Below, one piece after another: positions 15,794 through 23,472 of a DNA stretch of 47,535 nt (the stretch's first letter is position 1; the number at the start of each line of letters is the position of its first letter). The position numbers and the translations under genes were made by a program. Origin of the DNA: a virus. The notes beneath the pieces were generated by a model that was given only the letters and a program-made list of their open reading frames with translations, searched no databases and had not been told where the DNA came from. The stretch is taken from the IMG/VR virus record IMGVR_UViG_3300036770_007566, positions 1 to 47,535 of that record; one strand, given 5' to 3'.

Positions 15794-16579
15794 TCAGTGG
15801 ACCTCCTCCGCGGCGGGCGCGGTCTCTCCGGTGTAGAAGGGGATGCCCGCGGCGAGCGTCGGCCAGTCGAGGGCCAAGGTGTCGGGCAGGCCGAAGCGGT
15901 TCTTAGCGAGGTAGGCTGGCCGCTCGGTGGTGTGCAGTAGGCGGTCGCCGCCGCTCACGCCGCGCACGACCTTCTTGCCGAAGCCGGCATCGGACTTGAG
16001 CGTGCTGATGCGGTAGTTGGCGAAGAGCACGGCATCGACATGCTCCTGCACCAGCGCCGCGGCACGGGTATGCAGCTTGGGCTGGTAGCGGTCGTAGGGT
16101 TCCGTCTCGGGGCTGTCGAAGCGCTTGATGTCGGCGTGCGCGATCAGGATGACGCCCATGCCGCGCTCATTGCGCAGCAGGTTCAGCCCGTCGAGGAAGC
16201 CGCGCCAGGTATCGACCGCGGCGGTGTATCCCTTGCCGAAGCCCGGCTGCTCGATCGACGCCCAGGGGCTGGGCTGGATGGTGCAGGTGTGCTGCCAGAT
16301 CATCGGCTCCAGCCAGTCGAGGCTGTCGAGCACCACGGTCTGGAAGTCGTGCGGCTGGCCATACAGCACGTCGAGCGCGTCCTGGACGTCGCCATAGCTG
16401 CGCAGCACGCCGAAGGTCGCGGCGTCGATGCCACCGAGCCCATCCTCGGTCTGCAGGAACACCGGGTTGGGCGCGGCCGCGGCGAGCTTGGTCTTGCCGA
16501 CACCGGCGACGCCATAGACCAGGAGCCGGGGCGGCTGGGCTTCCCCACCGCGGCGGAGGGATGCGAGGGAGATCGCCAT
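15794..16579 (-). CDS. Sak4-like RecA-fold ATPase
   Basis: The roughly 261-residue protein has Walker A VYGVAGVGKTKLA near residue 30, then FLQTEDGLGGID, and a Walker B strand TVVLDSLDWLE. Later come a sensor-like GVILIAHADIKRFDSPE and RAAALVQEHVDAVLFANY. This is the phage nucleotide-binding (AAA_24/Sak4) type, which anneals single strands together with an SSB partner. A GTG-ATG pair marks the start; the ATG at 16579 overlaps the upstream stop (TGATG). It is followed one base later by DUF669. Confidence 0.85.
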   Translation of the reverse strand: MAISLASLRRGGEAQPPRLLVYGVAGVGKTKLAAAAPNPVFLQTEDGLGGIDAATFGVLRSYGDVQDALDVLYGQPHDFQTVVLDSLDWLEPMIWQHTCTIQPSPWASIEQPGFGKGYTAAVDTWRGFLDGLNLLRNERGMGVILIAHADIKRFDSPETEPYDRYQPKLHTRAAALVQEHVDAVLFANYRISTLKSDAGFGKKVVRGVSGGDRLLHTTERPAYLAKNRFGLPDTLALDWPTLAAGIPFYTGETAPAAEEVH

Positions 16580-16761
16580 CACGCGGTCTCCCGGCTCGGC
16601 CGCGGCTTGGCCTTGACCACGTCGACGTCGATCTGCCCTCCGGCGCGCGCGACCGCCTCCGTGAAGCTGTCGAGGGTGGGCTCGAAGGCTGCAACGTCCT
16701 TGGCCCTGGCCATGGCGTCACCCGCCAGGGGAATGGCGACCTGGATGCGCAACTCGTGCAT
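16579..16761 (-). CDS. small phage protein (60 aa)
   Basis: The short product MHELRIQVAIPLAGDAMARA continues with a helix (FEPTLDSFTEAVARAG) and a basic end. It has no recognised domain. The stop of the upstream gene overlaps its ATG (TGATG), and its own stop overlaps the Sak4-like start, so it is coupled into the recombination block. A GTG one codon earlier is an alternative start. Confidence 0.6.
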   Translation of the reverse strand: MHELRIQVAIPLAGDAMARAKDVAAFEPTLDSFTEAVARAGGQIDVDVVKAKPRPSRETA

Positions 16762-16967
16762 CACTTCTCTCCCGTCAGCAGGATGCGCAGGACGTTGGTC
16801 AGCCGACGGTCGATCTCCTCGAGGTCTGGTGACCCGGCCTCGGGGTTCAGGGCATCAAGGGCCATGCCCGCCTGCCCAGCGGCCTTGATGAGGATGTCGA
16901 CCAGCATCGGCACGGCTTGATCGCCGGCGTCGCGCACGCGCTGGCCCAGTGGGACGAAGGTGTTCAT
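16761..16967 (-). CDS. small phage protein (68 aa)
   Basis: It starts MNTFVPLGQRVRDAGDQAVP at an ATG that overlaps the upstream stop by 4 nt. The rest is helical (MLVDILIKAAGQAGMALDAL, then EEIDRRLTNVLRILLTGEK). The upstream extension of the frame is Arg/Pro-rich shadow sequence and was discarded. The function is unknown; coupling to both neighbours marks it as part of the early operon. Confidence 0.6.
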   Translation of the reverse strand: MNTFVPLGQRVRDAGDQAVPMLVDILIKAAGQAGMALDALNPEAGSPDLEEIDRRLTNVLRILLTGEK

Positions 16968-17464
16968 GGTTCGGTGCTCCTGAGGGTGTAGGTCGGTCGG
17001 CCCGTGCCCACGGTGCGGGCCGGTTCGAAGAGGACGCGGATGCGCGGAGGCCAGGCGGCGTAGCGGCTCTCGGGGACGCTCATCTCGACGGCCACGTAGT
17101 CGGCGGGGTCCTCGCCCCAGCCGCGCAGGACGGCCACGGCATCGCGCAGCCGGCCTTGGTCCCATTCCGTGCGCTTCGGCAGATCAGCGACGACCTCGAA
17201 GTGGCCGACCTGGAACCGCACCCGGCCAGTGTCCTTGCCCTCGATGCGCCGGGTGACAGCGGCCTGGTCGCCGAAGCGGCTGTGCAGCGCAGTGGCGAGC
17301 TTGTCGCCGAGCGTCTTGGCATCAGCCTTGAGCGTGGCGACGTCATCGGCGAGCAGGGCGAGGTGCTCGATGGGGAGGGTGACCAGCTGCTGCATGTCCA
17401 TCGTGCGCAGATCGGCCAGGGTGGTGCGGTTGCTCGTCACGGTGGTTCCTCCGGTGTCGGACAC
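16964..17464 (-). CDS. phage hypothetical protein (166 aa)
   Basis: The N-terminal half is helical (LADLRTMDMQQLVTLPIEHL, VATLKADAKTLGDKLATAL) and the second half is beta-rich (RVRFQVGHFEVVADLPKRTEWDQ). It ends in a basic SRYAAWPPRIRVLFEPAR stretch. This resembles phage proteins of unknown function found upstream of Sak4/DUF669 genes; the helical part could form a coiled coil. It has no catalytic motif that I recognise. The start at 17464 lies 3 bp after the resolvase-like gene. Confidence 0.6.
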   Translation of the reverse strand: MSDTGGTTVTSNRTTLADLRTMDMQQLVTLPIEHLALLADDVATLKADAKTLGDKLATALHSRFGDQAAVTRRIEGKDTGRVRFQVGHFEVVADLPKRTEWDQGRLRDAVAVLRGWGEDPADYVAVEMSVPESRYAAWPPRIRVLFEPARTVGTGRPTYTLRSTEP

Positions 17465-17467
17465 AGA

Positions 17468-17890
17468 TCAGGCGACCTGGCGGGCAATGGGATCGGTGGG
17501 CGGGACAGGTCCGAGTTCGGCACCGCGGCGGCGTTCCCGCCGATCGGCGTCGCCATCCGCATCCGCGCGGGCACTGCGCCCGGCCACCTCGAGCCAGACG
17601 TGCAGGGGCAGCACCACGAAGGGCGCGGCGCGGTCGCGCCACAGGAACAGGGCGTCGTTGTCCCCGAGCCACCGTTCCAGCGTGCGGAAGCCACTCCCCT
17701 CGCCGCGTGCCTTGACCTCGGCCTTCACCGGGGCAGCACCGCGGACGTAGAGATCGACGTCCGCACCATTCCCGCGGTAGTGGCTGGCTCCAGAGAGCGG
17801 CACCCGTTCCGCCCGCAGCCCGGACTTGGTGTGGATCTCGACGATGGCGCGCTCGCGGCGCAGCCCCTTGTCGCGCGATGCCTTACCCAT
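17468..17890 (-). CDS. Holliday-junction-resolvase-like (Hjc/VRR-type) nuclease
   Basis: The 140-residue product starts MGKASRDKGLRRERAIVEIH. It shows RAERVPLSGASHYRG followed by GADVDLYV, then VKAEVKARG with the D...E-x-K arrangement of archaeal-Hjc-type PD-(D/E)XK nucleases, and GFRTLERWLGDNDALFLW. It probably cuts branched DNA during phage recombination or packaging. The ATG at 17890 lies just inside the end of the HTH gene (8-nt overlap). The C-terminal 35 residues are charged and probably disordered. Confidence 0.7.
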   Translation of the reverse strand: MGKASRDKGLRRERAIVEIHTKSGLRAERVPLSGASHYRGNGADVDLYVRGAAPVKAEVKARGEGSGFRTLERWLGDNDALFLWRDRAAPFVVLPLHVWLEVAGRSARADADGDADRRERRRGAELGPVPPTDPIARQVA

Positions 17891-18200
17891 GGCGGTTGCT
17901 CCGGCGGACGGAGGCAATCTCGGCCAGCAGCCGCTCATCGACAGGACGGCTCGTGACCCGTGCCGCCTCGGCCACCACCGACCAGTAGCGAGCGGGAATG
18001 CCGCGGCGCCGCCAGGCCCGGACGGTGACCGCCTCCACGTCCAGGACGGCCGCGAGTTCTGAGGCGCTGGGCCACAGCGCGATGACCTCGGCGAAGCTGC
18101 GGGGTGGGACGACAGGGGCAATGCGGTGTCGCGCATCACCACCCGATCCGATCGGGGTGTCGGTGGAGGCTGCCGTCCGGGGGGATGCGCTCGGGCTCAT
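17883..18200 (-). CDS. Cro-like helix-turn-helix protein, first gene of the early operon
   Basis: The 105-residue product starts at the ATG at 18200. Its C-terminal two thirds (FAEVIALWPSASELAAVLDV, then AVTVRAWRRRGIPARYWSVV) form a YdaS/Cro-type helix-turn-helix. It diverges from the S24 repressor across about 100 bp that contains two operators, the classic position of a Cro/CII-like early regulator. The N-terminal 30 residues are Ser/Ala/Pro-rich and probably disordered. Longer frame extensions would run across the operators and were rejected. Confidence 0.75.
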   Translation of the reverse strand: MSPSASPRTAASTDTPIGSGGDARHRIAPVVPPRSFAEVIALWPSASELAAVLDVEAVTVRAWRRRGIPARYWSVVAEAARVTSRPVDERLLAEIASVRRSNRHG

Positions 18201-18239
18201 GCGCAACAGATACAGACTGTCGCGCCACACGAACAAGAC

Positions 18240-18268
18240 TTGAAGTATCGGAATTTTAGAGCTACACA
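18240..18268 (+). promoter_or_regulatory. candidate promoter of the prophage repressor
   Basis: TTGAAG (18240-18245) and TACACA (18263-18268) are separated by 17 bp and point towards the repressor gene. The -10 hexamer overlaps the first operator copy, as expected for autoregulation. This is inferred from sequence only. Confidence 0.45.
18255..18266. promoter_or_regulatory. repressor operator copy 1
   Basis: TTTAGAGCTACA matches the palindrome TGTAGCGCTACA found at 19091 in 10 of 12 positions. It overlaps the candidate repressor -10 box. Confidence 0.5.
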
Positions 18269-18276
18269 AGCGCGCA

Positions 18277-18288
18277 GAAAGCGCTACA
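18277..18288. promoter_or_regulatory. repressor operator copy 2
   Basis: GAAAGCGCTACA shares 9 of 12 positions with the palindrome at 19091. It starts 22 bp after copy 1, about two helical turns, which would place bound dimers on the same DNA face. Confidence 0.45.
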
Positions 18289-18299
18289 TAATGCAACGC

Positions 18300-19067
18300 A
18301 TGGAATCTACAGCAGACCGTCTCAAGCGGCTCCGCGAGGAGCAAGGCATTGGAAGTGGTGCGGAATTGGCCCGGATGGCCGGTATCCCAGAAGCCACCTA
18401 CCGAGCTTACGAGAGTGGCCGGCGCCCGCTGACACCGCGCGCCGCCCGGGAGTTGTCGGGTCCGCTGAACGTCACCTGGCAGGCCCTGCTGTTCGGCAAG
18501 GAGGCGCAGGCGCTTGGTGGCGCGGTGACCACGGCCGAGCAGGCATCGGCTCTCCTCGGCCAGCGCACTGCCCGCACGCCGCGGCCGCCGCGGACCCAGT
18601 CACCCAGTGAGCTCACGGCCGAGATCGTCAGTATGGGCGGGGACTCTTGGGCCTTGCTGCCCGTCTATGACACGCGCGCCTCAGCGGGGCCCGGTGCCGA
18701 GATCGACAGCGAGACGGTGATCTACCGCATCGCCTTCCGCGAGGAATGGGTGCGCTCGGTGACCCAGGCGCCGATGGCGGACCTGGCGGTGATTGCCGTC
18801 GATGGTGACTCCATGGAGCCGACGCTGCGCCAGGGCGACACGGTGCTGGTCGACTTCGGGCAGAAACGCCCGCAGCGCAAGGACGGCATCTACGTCATCC
18901 GCACAGATGGCGGGCTGCAGGTGAAGCGTCTGCAGTTCGAACTGGCGTCGGCCAGCTTGGCCATCCTGTCCGACAACAAGGCCTACGAGCCGCAGCACGG
19001 GGTCAAGCCCGACGATCTGGCGGTTGTCGGCCGGGTCATTTGGCTGGGACGACAAATCGGGTCGTAG
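18300..19067 (+). CDS. prophage repressor (XRE HTH + S24 peptidase, CI/LexA-like)
   Basis: The 255-residue protein has an N-terminal XRE helix-turn-helix (5-60; GSGAELARMAGIPEATYRAY). Its C-terminal S24 domain has the nucleophile in DGDSMEPTL (S171) and the general-base lysine in LQVKRL (K209). An Ala-Gly pair at about 129-130 (ASAGPGA) is the likely self-cleavage site. It should hold the early operon off and be inactivated by RecA after DNA damage. An ATG at 18291 three codons earlier is an alternative start. Neither start has a clear ribosome binding site, and operator copy 2 ends 2 bp before 18291. The gene diverges from the Cro-like gene. Confidence 0.9.
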   Translation: MESTADRLKRLREEQGIGSGAELARMAGIPEATYRAYESGRRPLTPRAARELSGPLNVTWQALLFGKEAQALGGAVTTAEQASALLGQRTARTPRPPRTQSPSELTAEIVSMGGDSWALLPVYDTRASAGPGAEIDSETVIYRIAFREEWVRSVTQAPMADLAVIAVDGDSMEPTLRQGDTVLVDFGQKRPQRKDGIYVIRTDGGLQVKRLQFELASASLAILSDNKAYEPQHGVKPDDLAVVGRVIWLGRQIGS

Positions 19068-19090
19068 CGCCACGCTCGGCGCTGCGGTGA

Positions 19091-19102
19091 TGTAGCGCTA
19101 CA
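19091..19102. promoter_or_regulatory. perfect palindromic operator copy 3 after the repressor
   Basis: TGTAGCGCTACA is a perfect 12-bp palindrome 24 bp past the repressor stop and about 30-45 bp before the recombinase cassette. Its similarity to the two imperfect copies in the divergent promoter suggests the repressor also controls the recombinase cassette. Confidence 0.55.
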
Positions 19103-19132
19103 AATTCGCACTCCCGCGACGGGCGTGGCGAT

Positions 19133-19369
19133 GTGTATCGTCGCGGCATGCACGTCTTGCATCGCCAATCCGGACCCAATCCGCACCTCCCCGAGTGCCT
19201 CCAGGAAGTCTGCGCCATCCTGGCGCTGGGCGTCCTGCGGCTGCGCAGCCGCATGGCCGCAGAAAGTGCTGAAAACTCCCCCGAAGGTCGGGAGCGTGGA
19301 GACATTCGCCTACACTCCACCGCCCGGCAGCGCCCGTATGCGAACCCCAAGAGAAAGGGAGTCGCATGA
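19133..19369 (+). CDS. small protein preceding DUF2924
   Basis: The product of up to 78 residues reads HVLHRQSGPNPHLPECLQEV, then ILALGVLRLRSRMAAESAEN, then a basic end. Its TGA overlaps the DUF2924 ATG by 4 nt. A similar small ORF with an LRLR core, as I recall, often precedes DUF2924-recombinase pairs in alphaproteobacteria, so it is probably translated as the cassette leader. The start could be 19133 or the ATG at 19148. The function is unknown. Confidence 0.55.
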   Translation: MYRRGMHVLHRQSGPNPHLPECLQEVCAILALGVLRLRSRMAAESAENSPEGRERGDIRLHSTARQRPYANPKRKGVA

Positions 19370-19836
19370 CCACGTTGATCACCTCTATCCCCAAGGACAC
19401 GGTCCTGGCGCGGCTGACCGCGCTGCACGCTATGCCCATCGCCCAGCTGAAGCAGCAGTGGCGTGAGCTCTTCGGCAAGGAGCCGCCGCCCTTCAGCCGG
19501 ACCTACATTCAGAGCCGGTTATCTTACCGCATACAGGAGCTTGCATACGGCGGCCTTAAGCCCGAGACAGTGGCGAAGCTGGAAGCCATCGGCGAGCAGC
19601 TCGATGGCGGCAACGCCATCGTCCGCCGCATCCGCCACCAGGATAAGCCGATCGCCGGCACCAGGCTCATCCGCGAATGGAAGGGCGTCGAGCACACCGT
19701 CACGGTGCTCGCCAACGGCTATGAGTGGGAGGGGCGCCCCTACCAGTCCCTCTCGGCCGTCGCCCGCGCCATCACCGGGACCCGGTGGAACGGCTTCACC
19801 TTCTTCGGCCTCAAGAAACCGCGGGGGCTGGCATGA
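19366..19836 (+). CDS. DUF2924 protein of the recombinase cassette
   Basis: The 156-residue product carries the family pattern: LHAMPIAQLKQQWRELFGKE, SRTYIQSRLSYRIQELAYGG, a central GTRLIREWKGVEHTVTV, and a C-terminal GRPYQSLSAVARAITGTRW followed by FFGL. DUF2924 genes are almost always immediately upstream of large serine recombinases and are thought to be partner or directionality proteins, which is an inference from linkage. AGAAAGGGAG precedes the ATG. The stop overlaps the recombinase start (ATGA), so the pair is translationally coupled. Confidence 0.88.
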   Translation: MTTLITSIPKDTVLARLTALHAMPIAQLKQQWRELFGKEPPPFSRTYIQSRLSYRIQELAYGGLKPETVAKLEAIGEQLDGGNAIVRRIRHQDKPIAGTRLIREWKGVEHTVTVLANGYEWEGRPYQSLSAVARAITGTRWNGFTFFGLKKPRGLA

Positions 19837-21167
19837 GCAGGAAGTCTCAGACCGCGACGCCGGTTCGCAAGATCCGCTGCGCCATCTACACCCGCAAGAG
19901 CACGGACGAGGGACTCGACAAGGAGTTCAACACGCTGGACGCCCAGCGCGATGCCTGCGCCGCCTACATCGCCAGCCAGCGCCATGAGGGCTGGATCGAA
20001 GTCCCGGACTACTACGACGACGGCGGCTACTCCGGCGGCACCCTGGAGCGCCCGGCGCTGAAGCGGCTGCTGACCGACATTGAGGCGGGCAGAGTGAATA
20101 CTGTCGTTACGTATAAACTGGACCGGCTGTCCAGGTCCCTCATCGACTTCGTGAAGTTGATGGAGACCATGGAAGCCAATAAAGTCACGTTTGTAAGTAT
20201 TACTCAATCCTTCAATACAACGACCTCGATGGGTCGGCTCACGCTGAACATTCTGCTAAGCTTTGCCCAGTTCGAAAGAGAATTGATTGGCGAGAGAATC
20301 CGGGACAAATTCGCTGCCTCACGCGCCCGTGGCATGTGGATGGGCGGCAAGGTGCCGCTCGGCTACCGGGTCGAGGCCCGCAAGCTCCTGGTGGTGGAGA
20401 GCGAGGCGCGCCAGGTGCGGGCGATCTTCGAGCGATTCCTGGTTCTGCGGTCGGCCACCAAGCTGGCCCAGGAACTACGGCAGCAGGCCGTCCTGTCCAA
20501 GACCGGGATGCCGATCGACAAGGGCTATCTCTACCGGCTTCTGGCCAATCGCACATACCTCGGCGAGGCGGCCCACAAGGGGAAGGTCTATCCCGGCGAA
20601 CACGAAGCCATTGTGCCACGCGACCTGTGGGACAAGGTGCATGCCGTGCTGCAGGTCAGCCCGCGGGTCAGGTCCAACCAGGCCCGGGCGCAGTCGCCGG
20701 CACTGCTGAAGGGACTGATCTTCGGGCTGGACGGGCGGGCGCTGTCGCCCACGCACACGCGGAAGGGCGGCAAGCAGTACCGCTACTACGTCGCACAGGC
20801 CGTGCTGAAGGACCAGGAGACGGCGAACCCCGACCTCGTGCGCCGGATCGCCGCGGCGGAGATCGAGCAGGTGGTGCTGGCGCAGGTTCGGGCGTTGGTA
20901 CGTCAGCCGGAGGTGATCGTGGGCACTTGGCGGGCGGCCCGCGAAGAGGCGCCGGACGTGACCGAGGCCGAGATCCGGGAGGCAATGGAGCACCTGGAGC
21001 CGATGTGGGAGGAGTTGTTCCCCGGCGAGCAGGCGCGGTTGGTGCAGTTGCTGGTGGAACGGGTCACGGTCGGGCCAACCGGGGCGGATATCAAGCTGCG
21101 GGTCGACGGGCTGTCGAGCCTGGTGCGGGATCTGCGGGGGAGCACAGCCAAGAGGGATGCCGCGTGA
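19833..21167 (+). CDS. large serine recombinase
   Basis: The 444-residue protein has an N-terminal resolvase catalytic domain with CAIYTRKSTDEG (nucleophile S23), TLDAQRDAC, TYKLDRLSRS and FAQFERELIGERIRDKF. A recombinase domain with GYLYRLLANRTYLGEA follows, then a C-terminal coiled-coil segment (EAEIREAMEHLEPMWEELF). No four-cysteine zinc ribbon is evident. It would integrate and excise the element at att sites by a serine mechanism. A span around 20090-20290 uses noticeably more A/T codons than its surroundings, suggesting patchwork origin. It follows DUF2924 and is followed, with a TGATG overlap, by an HTH-like gene that an IS interrupts. It is the likely integrase of this prophage or of a nested element. 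Confidence 0.92.
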   Translation: MSRKSQTATPVRKIRCAIYTRKSTDEGLDKEFNTLDAQRDACAAYIASQRHEGWIEVPDYYDDGGYSGGTLERPALKRLLTDIEAGRVNTVVTYKLDRLSRSLIDFVKLMETMEANKVTFVSITQSFNTTTSMGRLTLNILLSFAQFERELIGERIRDKFAASRARGMWMGGKVPLGYRVEARKLLVVESEARQVRAIFERFLVLRSATKLAQELRQQAVLSKTGMPIDKGYLYRLLANRTYLGEAAHKGKVYPGEHEAIVPRDLWDKVHAVLQVSPRVRSNQARAQSPALLKGLIFGLDGRALSPTHTRKGGKQYRYYVAQAVLKDQETANPDLVRRIAAAEIEQVVLAQVRALVRQPEVIVGTWRAAREEAPDVTEAEIREAMEHLEPMWEELFPGEQARLVQLLVERVTVGPTGADIKLRVDGLSSLVRDLRGSTAKRDAA

Positions 21168-21571
21168 TGGCCGACACAGTGACGGTGCGGGTGCCGCTGG
21201 CCATCCGGAAGCGGGGCGGGCGGAAGGTGGTGGTGTCGCCGGATGGGTCCGTGCTGCCCACCGCGCCGCGGCACATGGCCACCAACGCAGATCCGTCGCT
21301 GCTGAAGGCGCTCGGGCGCGCGTTCCGGTGGAAGCGGCTGCTGGACGATGGAATCTATGCGTCCGTGTCCGACATCGCGCGGGCGGAGAAGCTGGATCGG
21401 ACCTACGTCGGGGATATCCTGCGGCTGACGCTGTTGGCGCCGGGGATTGTGGAGGCGATTGTGGAGGGGCGGCAGCCGAAGGGGGTGACGCTGCCCGAGT
21501 TGATGAAGGGTGTGCCGACGGAGTGGAAGACGCAGCACACCGCTCTGGCTGTATACGGATTATGGAGTTGA
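21167..21571 (+). pseudogene. recombinase-linked HTH-like gene truncated by the IS3 insertion
   Basis: The frame reads MADTVTVRVPLAIRKRGGRK, then a helical core (YASVSDIARAEKLDRTYVGD, LRLTLLAPGIVEAIVEGRQP) resembling small DNA-binding proteins encoded after serine recombinases. It now ends at 21571 inside the IS. Joining bases up to 21562 to those from 22820 restores codons for S-V-S-H-P-R-W and a TAA at 22841-22843, giving an ancestral protein of 139 residues. The current 134-residue version loses only the tail, so it might still work. The decayed copy at 23223 supports the ancestral end (VSQPRW). Confidence 0.7.
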
Positions 21572-21616
21572 CCCGATTTCGTGGACACCCCGAGGCTTGA
21601 GATGGAGGTGTTCGAG

Positions 21617-21928
21617 ATGCCGAAATTCAGGGTGCCCTACCCGCCGGAGTTCCGGCGGCAGATGGTGGAGCTGGTCCGAGCAGGGCGAACGCCCGAGGAA
21701 CTGTCCAAGGAGTTCGAGCCGACGCCGCAGTCGATCTGGAACTGGGTCCGACATGCTGAGCGCGACAGCGGTGCTCGCAAGGACGGTGGCGTGACCAGCC
21801 CCGAGCGAGAGGAGCTGACGAAGCTCCGGCGTGAGAACCATCGCCTGCGCCAGGAGCGCGACATCCTGGCAAAGGCGGCGGCCTGGTTCGCGCGGGAGAG
21901 GACCCCGAACGGGTCTTCGAGTTCATGA
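21617..21928 (+). CDS. IS3-family OrfA
   Basis: The 103-residue product starts at an ATG with GGAGG eight bases upstream. It has the OrfA helix-turn-helix (YPPEFRRQMVELVRAGRTPE, SIWNWVRHAERD) and a leucine-zipper-like stretch (EELTKLRRENHRLRQERDIL). The last residues (RERTPNGSSSS) come after the point where a -1 frameshift would fuse it to OrfB: the OrfB frame reads DPERVFEFM immediately before the OrfB ATG. It binds the IS ends and regulates transposition. Confidence 0.88.
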   Translation: MPKFRVPYPPEFRRQMVELVRAGRTPEELSKEFEPTPQSIWNWVRHAERDSGARKDGGVTSPEREELTKLRRENHRLRQERDILAKAAAWFARERTPNGSSSS

Positions 21929-22776
21929 GCGCGCACCGGGCCGAATTCCCCATTGCCACCATGGCGCGCGTCCTCGGCGTTTCGCCCTCCGGCTACTATG
22001 CGTGGCGCAGCCGCCCGGCCTCAGCCCATGCTGCGAGCGACGCTGCGCTGCTGCGCCGGATCCGCACGATCCATGCCGCCTCGCACGGCACCTACGGCGC
22101 GCCGCGGGTGCATGCCGAACTGAGGGCCGAGGGCACGGCCGTGGCCCGCAAGCGGGTGGCGCGGCTGATGCGCGGCGCCGGGCTGCGCGGCATCTCTCGG
22201 CGCCGCTTCCCGACGACCACGCAGCGCGAGCCGAGCCATCGGCCTGCCAGCGACCTGGTGGGCCGCGACTTCCGTGCCGCGGGCCCGGACCGGCTCTGGG
22301 TCGCCGACATCACCTACGTGCCGACTGCGGCAGGCTTCCTGTTCCTCGCCGTCGTCCTCGATGTCTGGTCGCGTCGGATTGTCGGCTGGGCCATGGCCAC
22401 AGACCTGCGCACGCGCCTGGTGCTGGACGCGCTCGACATGGCTGTGACGACGAGGAAGCCCGCCGACGTGGTGCATCACTCGGACCAAGGCAGCCAATAC
22501 ACGTCGCTGGCCTTCGGCTTGAGATGCAGAGAGGCCGGCGTCCGCCCCTCCACAGGTTCGGTCGGAGATGCCTACGATAACGCCATGGCTGAGGCGTTCT
22601 TCGCCACCCTCGAGTGCGAACTGCTGGACCGCCGCAGCTTCCGCTCCCAGGCCGAGGCGCGAATGGCGGTGTTCGCCTTCATCGAAGGCTTCTACAATCC
22701 CACCAGGCGTCATTCCGCCCTGGGATATCTCTCGCCCATCGAATACGAAGCCAGAGCCATGGCAATGAACGACTGA
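21925..22776 (+). CDS. IS3-family transposase OrfB (DDE)
   Basis: The 283-residue product has an HTH_21 region (HRAEFPIATMARVLGVSPSG, LLRRIRTIHAASHGTYGAPR) and an rve integrase core. Its DDE residues lie in WVADITYVPT, HHSDQGSQYTS and NAMAEAFFATLE. The ATG overlaps the OrfA stop (ATGA), but the active transposase is usually the OrfAB frameshift product. No disruption is seen, so the element may be mobile. Confidence 0.92.
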   Translation: MSAHRAEFPIATMARVLGVSPSGYYAWRSRPASAHAASDAALLRRIRTIHAASHGTYGAPRVHAELRAEGTAVARKRVARLMRGAGLRGISRRRFPTTTQREPSHRPASDLVGRDFRAAGPDRLWVADITYVPTAAGFLFLAVVLDVWSRRIVGWAMATDLRTRLVLDALDMAVTTRKPADVVHHSDQGSQYTSLAFGLRCREAGVRPSTGSVGDAYDNAMAEAFFATLECELLDRRSFRSQAEARMAVFAFIEGFYNPTRRHSALGYLSPIEYEARAMAMND

Positions 22777-22906
22777 TCCCTACCCGACAACCGTCCACGG
22801 AACTGGGGCAACTTCATTATCTGTCAGCCATCCGCGTTGGTAAATCCTAAGCCGACACATCTCTTGAACGTCGGCAGTTCGCTTAGGCCGGTAGCGGGGC
22901 GCCGAC

Positions 22907-23158
22907 CTACTTCACCACGGCAACAGCCTGCCGCGGCGTCCCAAATGCGGCATCACGCAACTCCTTCAGCACTCGCGCCTCGGTCTCGTGCCGCCGCACT
23001 TCGTCATCCAGCTTCGCAACATGAAGCAATGGGTCGCGACCCCAGCCAATTGCGGCGAACTCACGCCGGAGGTGATGCTCGGTGGCAGCAGATATGGTGC
23101 CGCTCCTGACTTCGCGTTTGAGTGCCGCAATCAAGTCTCGAATGACATTTTCACTCAT
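22907..23158 (-). CDS. small hypothetical protein (83 aa)
   Basis: The product is helical and charged: MSENVIRDLIAALKREVRSG, TEHHLRREFAAIGWGRDPL, KLDDEVRRHETEARVLKELR. I recognise no domain. It converges on the recombinase-linked gene. A decayed copy of the same sequence lies at about 23509-23700 with a frameshift, which shows the locus is a real unit and not a chance frame. It may be a small regulator of the cassette; there is no direct evidence for this. Confidence 0.6.
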   Translation of the reverse strand: MSENVIRDLIAALKREVRSGTISAATEHHLRREFAAIGWGRDPLLHVAKLDDEVRRHETEARVLKELRDAAFGTPRQAVAVVK

Positions 23159-23222
23159 GATGCGCGGTCCCTGAAATTCCGGCTGAACAATACCACATCG
23201 CCGATGCCGATGCCGATGCCTG

Positions 23223-23472
23223 GCGGGTGTCCGGCATCGCGCGGGCGGAGAAGCTGGATCGGACCTACGTGGGCGACGTACTGCCGCTGACGCTGCTGGC
23301 GCCAGATCTAGTCGAGGCGATCGTGGAAGAAGGGCAGGGGGTGGGGGTGACGCTGCCGGCGTTGATGAAGAGTGTGCCGGCCGATTGGGAAATGCAGAGC
23401 GACGCCCTGACGAGATCCGGCCGCGCTGTCAGCCAACCGCGTTGGTCAACCCCAAGCCGACGCATTTCCTAA
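23223..23472 (+). pseudogene. decayed second copy of the recombinase-linked HTH-like gene
   Basis: The frame VSGIARAEKLDRTYVGDVLP, LTLLAPDLVEAIVEEGQG, LPALMKSVPADWEMQ closely parallels residues 66-125 of the gene at 21167. The N-terminal part and recombinase are missing. The following bases also align with the sequence after the IS in copy 1, including the stretch containing GCCGACGCAT, so this is a duplicated or independently acquired cassette tail. Confidence 0.7.

Larger units (their letters stand above)
21563..22816 (+). mobile_element. complete IS3-family insertion sequence (1254 bp)
   Basis: The ends are imperfect inverted repeats matching in 19 of 24 positions; left begins TGGAGTTGACCC and the right end, read inward, begins TGAAGTTGCCCC. 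Both end with CGTGGAC. The element is flanked by a 3-bp direct repeat, TTA (21560-21562 and 22817-22819), the expected target duplication. It carries orfA and orfB in the usual arrangement. Intact ends and genes point to recent insertion. Confidence 0.9.

Noticed and set aside
23200-23220. short GCCGAT repeat as a possible microsatellite or regulatory repeat
   Set aside because: Only about three units; expected by chance in such GC-rich sequence.
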